Positions 1 through 5,063 of a stretch of DNA of 5,063 nucleotides are shown here, piece after piece. The notes beneath the pieces were generated by a model that did not search any database, had not been told where the DNA came from, and saw only the letters and a program-made list of their open reading frames with translations. The stretch is from positions 1,388-6,450 of the forward strand of contig JACZYK010000164.1 in NCBI GenBank assembly GCA_022571135.1, written 5' to 3'. Position numbers and translations under genes: made by a program. Positions within the stretch are counted from its first letter, which is position 1. Every line of letters begins with the position of its first letter. This DNA comes from Bacteroidota bacterium (GTDB taxonomy: Bacteria > Bacteroidota > Rhodothermia > Rhodothermales > UBA10348).

Positions 1-1937
1 CATGGTCATCAGTTGCCAGATCTTGAGGTTTTTCAGATCCAGTTCGTCGAATTCACCGTTTTCCATCAGCGAAGCACCCGCATAGATATTGTAGTCTACG
101 CCGTCCGTTTTGTATTTCTCGAAATAGTGAGGAATCATTTGCTGGGCCTTTTCTTCGGCCTGATCGAGGAAGGCTGAAATGCAATCGTTGACCTGCGTAA
201 CCGACGCCTCGTAAGCTTTTCTTTTCCTGTATACGATACCGAGTGTCTCATCGAGTGCGGCTCGATAGGCATTTACTTTCTCGGCCACATCATCGCCGTA
301 TTCGGAGAGTCTGTCGAACAGGGGCTCAAGTTCGGACTGAAGGAGGAGAACAAGCGAATGCTCATCGTCCGATCGAAGCCCGGAAACGAGTTCCTCGATA
401 TGGCCGGACAGCCTGTAGCCGATCTCGTCCAGTGACGGCCGCGGCCTGATCGTACTGGCTGATATTATAACGGCAAGTGCGAGACCGAGTTGATCGACCA
501 GATCTTCACGGATAGCCGTGTTTCTGATCGTCGAGGAGTCCCGGATATCGCTCATCCCGTAGAGCGGGATGACATCCGAAAACACGATGCTCTCGATTTC
601 GGATGGCTCCCCCCGTTCGGTTGCGAGCAGATGATCGAGTGCGGCTCGCCTGAAGCGCCACTCAACCACGGGGTGAATGGCGGTATACTGCCTCTTTACA
701 ATCGCATCGACACGGTCGTCCTCCTCTTCCAGGCTGCGCTTCATGGCGGTTGCGAACAGAGAAGTCACTTCGGACAACACGGACGTATGCACGGAGGTGA
801 TGTCGGATACATTGGTAGAGGCGAGCTCGATGATCCCGATGACCTCATCGCGGACCTTGAGCGGCCCGATGAACAGGCTTCTCAGGCCCTTCTTCTGAAG
901 ATGTTTTTCGAAACCGGTAAGGTCGCTTTCCTCATTGAGGTCGTCTACGAATATGTGGCTGCCCGTTTCAATTACTCTTGTATAGTAGGAATTTTTCCAG
1001 TCCGGACATTCGGGGTGCCCATCCGAAAGAAGCAGACTCTGCGCAATGGGACGCGCATTCGATACATGTGCGGCACACCAGCGGTCGAGGGCAATCAGGC
1101 CCAGCCGCACGTCGGGTCGTGAAAACAATTCTTGCAGGTGTCGCTCCAAGCTCCGGACGCTCCCGGCTGATGTCATCGCATCCTTGAGAAGCAAGTCGTT
1201 CTTTAACCTCGAAAGGACCTCCTGATCTGTTACTTCGACCGCACTCATGACCGCAAATCCGTGAAATTCAAAGTGTTCCGGAGGAAGAATCTCGGACCAC
1301 AATTCGAGGTTCATGGGTTCGGCCATGAGTCGTTTACGGTCTTCCGGCTTAAGCTCCGGAAGAGATCCGCATACCTGAATCCTGACGAATGTCGGGTCGA
1401 TCGATACACGGTAGTAGCGATTCAGGCCTGTGGATTCATTCAGAGATTGGATCACAAACGGAATGGCAAAGGGGATATTCATTCCATAGTGGACAGATAC
1501 TATGGCGTGATATGCACTCATGGCTTTACCCTTCAGCATATCCTCGACACTCAGACAACATCCGCGTATATTATTGTGATTTAAGAACTTATCTAGAATA
1601 CCTAACTTTTTGAATCCCGCTGTCGCATAGATCGATTTGAGTTCGAAAGGGAAAAGGCCGCAGCAATGATCCGGTCCAGACGAGCGGCGGGGAAAACGGC
1701 CGTCATCATCAACTCCAGCAAATCGGCGTGCTGTTCGATCGCTTCAAGGGATACGCTCGTCGCCTGGAATTCCGGGACCTCCCTGATGCGAGAGACTACA
1801 TTCTTTGCAATCGAGAAAGAAGGGGCAGAATCGTCGCCGGCGAGGTTGGACCAGAATTCAGCGAGCGGAGCGAGGGAAATGACTCGTTTGAATGGGAATG
1901 GGTCCTTGAATTCCAGCTCGGATTTCTGTTCGCTCAT
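1..1937 (-). CDS. GAF-domain cytosolic protein, frameshifted and cut by the left edge
   Basis: Reading the minus strand gives a continuous protein-like sequence to the window edge once one frame change near 1645-1658 is allowed. About 646 residues are visible and the C-terminus is missing. There is no signal peptide or membrane segment, so it should be cytosolic. The N-terminal part (residues 1 to about 250) has a start motif FPFKRVISLAPLAEFW and, just after the frame change, FPFELKSIYATAGF. A GAF domain lies at about residues 255-405, including FIGPLKVRDEVIGIIELAS. It is followed by RQYTAIHPVVEWRFRRAAL and a long, charged, helical region. I know this arrangement from large uncharacterised GAF proteins of Bacteroidota relatives; their ligand and role are unknown to me. 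I chose ATG 1937 because the conserved-looking sequence begins just after it; an in-frame GTG at 2009 is an alternative. After the frame change, the first usable start is ATG 1539, so automated callers may report 1-1539 as a separate gene. It is transcribed divergently from the transporter. The family assignment is fairly sure, the function is not. Confidence 0.8.
1602..1937 (-). CDS. N-terminal reading-frame segment of the frameshifted GAF-domain gene
   Basis: This is the upstream open frame of the broken gene, from ATG 1937 to a TAG at 1602-1604. Its first 95 residues look like genuine protein and continue naturally into the other frame. They include FPFKRVISLAPLAEFW near the start and ELMMTAVFPAARLDRIIAAAF at the end. 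The last roughly 16 codons, after the frame change, are rich in Ser, Asn and Arg and look like out-of-frame read-through. If the frameshift is real, the cell makes a short orphan fragment without the GAF domain. If it is a sequencing or assembly error, this is simply the N-terminus of the full protein. No clear Shine-Dalgarno sequence precedes ATG 1937. Confidence 0.7.
   Translation of the reverse strand: MSEQKSELEFKDPFPFKRVISLAPLAEFWSNLAGDDSAPSFSIAKNVVSRIREVPEFQATSVSLEAIEQHADLLELMMTAVFPAARLDRIIAAAFSLSNSNRSMRQRDSKS
1645..1658 (-). other. Apparent -1 frameshift site within the GAF-domain gene
   Basis: On the minus strand the sequence reads GCC TTT TCC CTT TCG in the upstream frame. The downstream frame reads TTC CCT TTC GAA. 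Adding one T to the four-T run (plus-strand A run 1652-1655) gives GCC TTT TTC CCT TTC GAA, that is A-F-F-P-F-E, and joins the two halves into one sensible protein. The upstream frame stops 40-odd bases later. The downstream frame is open back to a stop at 1744-1746 but has no ATG, GTG or TTG before 1539. The tract is not a classical X-XXY-YYZ slippery heptamer, so a one-base deletion or a base-calling error in a homopolymer is more likely than programmed frameshifting. Confidence 0.75.
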
Positions 1938-2018
1938 GACGTCGTGGTGTACTCGGCAGCCTGTTACGAAACTACACATTTCGGGTTGCTTCGTGCGTTC
2001 AGAAAGCACCGTCTGGCT

Positions 2019-2046
2019 ATTAAAGGGCTCGGACGTTACGTTTCAA
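2019..2046 (-). promoter_or_regulatory. Candidate sigma70-like promoter for the GAF-domain gene
   Basis: On the minus strand, TTGAAA (2046-2041) and TTTAAT (2024-2019) are separated by 16 bp. Each hexamer has five of six matches to the housekeeping consensus. Transcription would start near 2012, giving a leader of about 75 nt before ATG 1937. The site lies in the 148-bp divergent region, which must also hold the transporter promoter; I found no convincing plus-strand counterpart. A plus-strand TACGTTTC at 2037-2044 is one base from the Bacteroidota -7 pattern TAnnTTTG but lacks a clear upstream TTG box. AT-containing hexamers turn up by chance, so this is only a candidate. Confidence 0.3.
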
Positions 2047-2085
2047 GGGGCACATCAACACAACAACGCGCGAAATCGCCCGCAA

Positions 2086-3561
2086 ATGAGCAGTGAAGTG
2101 GGAAACGGAGGCGCAAGACGGTGGAATAAGACAAATCTGCCGACCATCGGACTTTTTACAGGAGCGCTGATTTTTTTGGCGACGTTGATTTTTGGCCCGC
2201 CTGCAGGGATGAGCCCCGATGCCTGGCGTGTGGCTGGAATGGGCCTCCTGATGGCCCTCTGGTGGATGACGGAAGCAATTCCGATTCCCGTGACGTCTCT
2301 CGTCCCACTGGCTATTCTTCCGGTTCTGCAGGTAGCCGACATAAGGACTGCAGCCGCACCCTATGCGCATCCTTTGATCTTTCTTTTTCTGGGGGGCTTT
2401 TTCATCGCCGAAGCGATACAGAAAGCCGGGTTACACAAGCGATTCGCGCTGTTCATTCTCTCAAAGACCGGGGATACGCCCAACAGGATCGTAGGGGGTT
2501 TCATGCTGGCTACGGCGTTCCTGAGCATGTGGGTCTCGAATACCGCTACGACTCTCATGATTCTTCCGATCGGTATTTCTGTTGTGAAACTCGCCGGTTC
2601 ATCTGCCAATCTGACCGAAGAAAGTATCCGGAGATTCGGCACGCTCCTCATGCTTTCGATTGCCTACGCGGCTAGCGTGGGTGGCATTGGAACGCTCATC
2701 GGGACCCCGCCGAATGCATTGATGGCCGGATTTCTGGAGGAGACTTACGGCATAGTGATCGGTTTCGCGGAGTGGATGCTTGTCGGACTGCCCATCGTCA
2801 TTCTGGGACTGCCGCTCGTTTATCTGGTTCTCACTCGAGGTTTATTCAAACCCGACTTCACGTCGATTCCGGGGGGAAGAAAGCTGTTCGTCGGCCTTTA
2901 CAGGAGCCTGGGGAAAATGACTGTTCGAGAGCGGAGAGTAATTACGATCTTCTTGTGCGTGGCGCTGGGATGGATGTCCAGACCCCTGCTGGAAGGCCTG
3001 ATTCCTGGATTGTCTGATTCCGGGATCTCGATCACCGGCGCAATCCTGCTCTTTGTGATTCCATCCGGAAAAGGAAATTCGGAGCGACTTCTGACATGGA
3101 CAGACGCGGTGAGGATTCCCTGGGGTGTGTTGATACTTTTTGGCGGAGGCTTGAGTCTTGCTGCGGCGATTTCGAACACGGGATTGGCCGACTGGATCGG
3201 CAGCGGTCTCGGTCAATTATCCGGGCTTCCCACAATTGTTCTCGTACTCATTTTTTCGATGACCGTTATTTTTCTTACAGAACTGACGAGTAATACGGCT
3301 ACGGCAGCAGCGTTTCTACCCGTCGTCGGATCCGTGGCCGTCGCACTGAACCTCAATCCACTTACGTTTGTTATACCTGCCACCGTTGCGGCCAGCTGTG
3401 CGTTCATGCTGCCTGTCGCCACACCGCCAAACGCAATTGTTTACGGGAGTGGCTTCATGAGGCTGTCCGACATGGCGCGGGCGGGCATCGTCTTGAATAT
3501 CCTTTTTATCCTATTAATCACCGTACTCTCGCTGGCGTTGCCACTTCTTATTTCGGTTTGA
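2086..3561 (+). CDS. DASS/SLC13-family sodium-coupled anion (dicarboxylate-type) symporter
   Basis: This 491-residue inner-membrane protein belongs to the divalent anion:sodium symporter family, which imports C4-dicarboxylates, citrate or sulfate with Na+. The two inverted-repeat halves each carry the family signatures. The first half has SNTATT at residues 151-156 and GTPPNA at 206-211. The second half has SNTATAAAFLPV from residue 402 and ATPPNA at 445-450. In the structurally known member VcINDY, the SNT and TPP motifs form the Na+ and carboxylate sites. IPWGVLILFGGGLSLA (residues 344-359) is another family hallmark. Many hydrophobic segments are visible, the first at about 19-38 after a short polar N-terminus. 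Length fits the family. The frame stays open upstream to ATG 1666, but that extra 140-residue stretch is hydrophilic, unlike the family, and lies opposite the start of the GAF gene, so I chose ATG 2086. There is no good Shine-Dalgarno site. It is followed after 31 bp by a histidine kinase. The signatures favour dicarboxylates, but the exact substrate cannot be read from sequence. Confidence 0.93.
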   Translation: MSSEVGNGGARRWNKTNLPTIGLFTGALIFLATLIFGPPAGMSPDAWRVAGMGLLMALWWMTEAIPIPVTSLVPLAILPVLQVADIRTAAAPYAHPLIFLFLGGFFIAEAIQKAGLHKRFALFILSKTGDTPNRIVGGFMLATAFLSMWVSNTATTLMILPIGISVVKLAGSSANLTEESIRRFGTLLMLSIAYAASVGGIGTLIGTPPNALMAGFLEETYGIVIGFAEWMLVGLPIVILGLPLVYLVLTRGLFKPDFTSIPGGRKLFVGLYRSLGKMTVRERRVITIFLCVALGWMSRPLLEGLIPGLSDSGISITGAILLFVIPSGKGNSERLLTWTDAVRIPWGVLILFGGGLSLAAAISNTGLADWIGSGLGQLSGLPTIVLVLIFSMTVIFLTELTSNTATAAAFLPVVGSVAVALNLNPLTFVIPATVAASCAFMLPVATPPNAIVYGSGFMRLSDMARAGIVLNILFILLITVLSLALPLLISV

Positions 3562-3592
3562 TCCTACGATTTGCTCAAAGGCCGATCCAGGT

Positions 3593-4984
3593 ATGATTTC
3601 TACTAATTCAGAGCCCGCAGTCGGTATTGAGATTTGCATCCTGATTATCGGTGTCGACGACGAGCGCCGCCGAAGCATCTGCGAGATTCTCGAGCCCCAT
3701 TCAAGCAGACTGTACGACTGTCCGTCAGAATCGGATCCAGGCCAGGAGGGGGAAATAAATGAGTGTCTTCTCGTGGTCCTTGCGGATACGGATCAGGCCA
3801 CGTTAGATACGCTGGACCGTATGGCTCGAAGAATCGCGGAGGGGATGCTCGTACTTGCCTGTATCCCCAAAGATGAGTTTCTGTCATCGCAGAAATTACT
3901 CGTAGGATGCGTCGATGACGTCATGTTCTCAGTCGAAGAACTCGGAGTCCGAATGCCGTTTATCAAGCAGCGAATCCGCATTCGGGAGACGAGCCAGAAA
4001 CAGTATCGCGCCATATTCGAAACCATCGTAGACGGGATCATCACGATCGATGAAAGAGGAATGATTACAGAGTTCAATACCGCTGCAGAGAACATTTTCG
4101 GATACAAGGCAGATGATATTCTGGGTAAGAGTATCTCGATGCTGATGCCACATCCCTACGGCGCTGAACATCAATCCTATCTGCAGGAGTATTTGCGGAC
4201 CGGAGACCGACACGTGATCGGCATAGGTCGGGAGGTCGTTGGCGTCAGGAAAAATGGTGAATCGTTTCCGATGGACCTGGCTGTAAGTGAAGTCCGTGCA
4301 GAAGGAAAGATTCTTTTCACGGGAGTCATACGCGATATCACGGAAAGGCGACTCCTCGAGCATGAGATCCTCAGAATAAGTGACCAGGAACGTAGAAGCA
4401 TCGGCCACGACCTGCACGATGGTCTCGGTCAAATGCTCACGGGGATCGGCCTGATAGCTCAAAACCTCTCGCGCCGACTCGCAGATGAAGGATCCGCATG
4501 TGCGGACGAGATGGTTGAGATCACCGAACTTATCAAGGAAGCGGACCGAAGCGCCAGAAGCCTTTCCCGCGGTATGGTGCCGGTCGAGCTGGGAGAACTG
4601 GGACTTGGGAATGCCCTCCAGATGCTGGTCCGTAATGCCGAAAAATTGTTTGGTATTTCGTGCACTCTCGAGACTTCTGGATCGATCCGAATCAGGGATA
4701 TCAGTGCTGACACTAATCTGTACCGAATCGTTCAGGAGGCCGTCAGCAACGCAGTAAAGCACGGCAAGGCCAGTCATGTCCACATTCTGCTCTCGGCCAG
4801 AGACCATAGGATCCATTTGACCATTCGCGATGACGGCATCGGTTTTCCGGATGAACTTCCGGAAGATCGTGGCATGGGCGTCAGAATTATGAAATACAGG
4901 GCAAGAGTAATGGGTGCCACCCTTGAGATTCGTAAAGGCTCTCGCGGAGGAACGATAGTTTCCTGTATCTTACCGTCCTCCTGA
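3593..4984 (+). CDS. Soluble FixL-like PAS sensor histidine kinase, HisKA_3 type, with degenerate receiver-like N-terminus
   Basis: The protein has 463 residues and no membrane segment, so it is a cytosolic sensor kinase. Residues about 11-130 resemble a receiver domain (ILIIGVDDERRR at its start) but the phosphorylation-site residues appear degenerate. A PAS domain spans about 137-250. It matches the FixL haem-PAS pattern: MLMPHPYGAEH, with His193 at the haem-ligand position, and IGIGR, with Arg213 exactly 20 residues later, followed by GESFPMDLAVSEVR. The HisKA_3 dimerisation domain follows, with DQERRSIGHDLHDGLGQ. His275 is the likely phospho-acceptor, and D276/Q280 form the DxxxQ phosphatase motif of NarX/DesK-type kinases. 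The ATPase domain has an N box with Asn386 (EAVSNAVKHG), a G1 box DDGIGF (D414, G415, G417) and a G2 box GMGV (427-430). All core motifs are intact. ATG 3593 has a weak AGG about five bases upstream. The downstream gene is its probable partner regulator. Kinase identity is sure; haem or O2 sensing is inference. Confidence 0.93.
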   Translation: MISTNSEPAVGIEICILIIGVDDERRRSICEILEPHSSRLYDCPSESDPGQEGEINECLLVVLADTDQATLDTLDRMARRIAEGMLVLACIPKDEFLSSQKLLVGCVDDVMFSVEELGVRMPFIKQRIRIRETSQKQYRAIFETIVDGIITIDERGMITEFNTAAENIFGYKADDILGKSISMLMPHPYGAEHQSYLQEYLRTGDRHVIGIGREVVGVRKNGESFPMDLAVSEVRAEGKILFTGVIRDITERRLLEHEILRISDQERRSIGHDLHDGLGQMLTGIGLIAQNLSRRLADEGSACADEMVEITELIKEADRSARSLSRGMVPVELGELGLGNALQMLVRNAEKLFGISCTLETSGSIRIRDISADTNLYRIVQEAVSNAVKHGKASHVHILLSARDHRIHLTIRDDGIGFPDELPEDRGMGVRIMKYRARVMGATLEIRKGSRGGTIVSCILPSS

Positions 4985-5028
4985 CGGCGCGAATCACAAC
5001 GGAAAGCCCACATCAATTTCTCACCCTT

Positions 5029-5063
5029 ATGACGAAAGTTCTTGTCGTCGACGATCATCCACT
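5029..5063 (+). CDS. NarL/FixJ-type response regulator, N-terminus only (cut by the right edge)
   Basis: The last 35 bases encode MTKVLVVDDHP plus a partial Leu codon. This is the first beta strand of a receiver domain with its acidic pair (D9, D10). The DDHPL form is typical of NarL/FixJ-family regulators, which end in a LuxR-type helix-turn-helix DNA-binding domain; that part lies outside the window. It starts 44 bp after the kinase stop on the same strand with no terminator between, so it is very probably co-transcribed and is the kinase's cognate partner. HisKA_3 kinases usually pair with this regulator class, which supports the call. There is no clear Shine-Dalgarno site before the ATG. 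Confidence 0.82.
   Translation, partial: MTKVLVVDDHP

Noticed and set aside
250..648. A 15-base identical repeat, ATCGAGTGCGGCTCG, at 250-264 and 634-648.
   Set aside because: Both copies are in the same minus-strand frame and encode R-A-A-L-D in helical regions. The flanks do not match, so chance codon identity is more likely than a repeat element.
490..1122. A 210-codon plus-strand open frame.
   Set aside because: It lies opposite the GAF domain coding sequence on the minus strand, which gives a clear family match. The plus-strand product shows no domain.
1645..1658. Programmed -1 ribosomal frameshifting at the T/C-rich tract.
   Set aside because: The codons GCC TTT TCC CTT do not form an X-XXY-YYZ slippery site, and I noticed no strong stem-loop just downstream. 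An indel or base-calling error explains it more simply.
1666..2085. An in-frame upstream extension of the transporter, adding 140 residues from ATG 1666.
   Set aside because: The extra stretch is hydrophilic, has no resemblance to the family N-terminus, and lies almost wholly opposite the coding N-terminus of the minus-strand GAF gene. The family-like protein starts at ATG 2086.
3562..3592. A terminator or separate promoter between the transporter and the kinase.
   Set aside because: The 31-bp gap contains no GC-rich hairpin followed by a T run and no convincing promoter boxes.
3929..4816. A 295-codon open frame on the minus strand.
   Set aside because: It is antisense to the kinase, whose plus-strand frame contains every catalytic motif. 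The antisense product has no recognisable domain and is a shadow of the codon pattern.

Overview
The window looks like chromosomal DNA from a free-living bacterium, probably of the Bacteroidota/Rhodothermota side of the tree. The main clue is the large GAF-domain protein on the minus strand, whose architecture I associate with that group. The near absence of good Shine-Dalgarno sites ahead of the starts also fits. This placement is an inference with moderate confidence. I see no tRNA, rRNA, CRISPR array, insertion sequence or prophage gene.

Layout. Positions 1-1937 hold one minus-strand gene that runs off the left edge. It encodes a soluble protein of at least about 646 residues with a central GAF domain. 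Its reading frame is broken near 1645-1658: the N-terminal 95 codons lie in one frame and everything after lies in another. A one-base loss in a T run is the simplest explanation. A 148-bp divergent intergenic region (1938-2085) follows, with one sigma70-like promoter candidate for the minus-strand gene. The rest is a plus-strand cluster: a DASS/SLC13-family sodium-coupled anion (dicarboxylate-type) transporter (2086-3561), a soluble sensor histidine kinase (3593-4984), and the first 11 codons of a NarL/FixJ-type response regulator cut by the right edge (from 5029). The gaps are 31 and 44 bp with no visible terminator, so the three genes are probably one operon.

How the genes fit together. 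The kinase has a degenerate receiver-like N-terminus, then a PAS domain resembling the haem-PAS of the oxygen sensor FixL, and a HisKA_3/HATPase core. The PAS carries the FixL haem-ligand His and the signalling Arg at the correct 20-residue spacing. HisKA_3 kinases normally pair with NarL-type regulators, which matches the gene that follows. The reasonable hypothesis is a local two-component system, possibly sensing O2 or another haem ligand, linked to uptake of C4-dicarboxylates or related anions. Haem binding, substrate and regulatory target are not proven by the sequence. The most interesting points are this sensor architecture, its linkage to the transporter, and the frameshift in the divergent gene.
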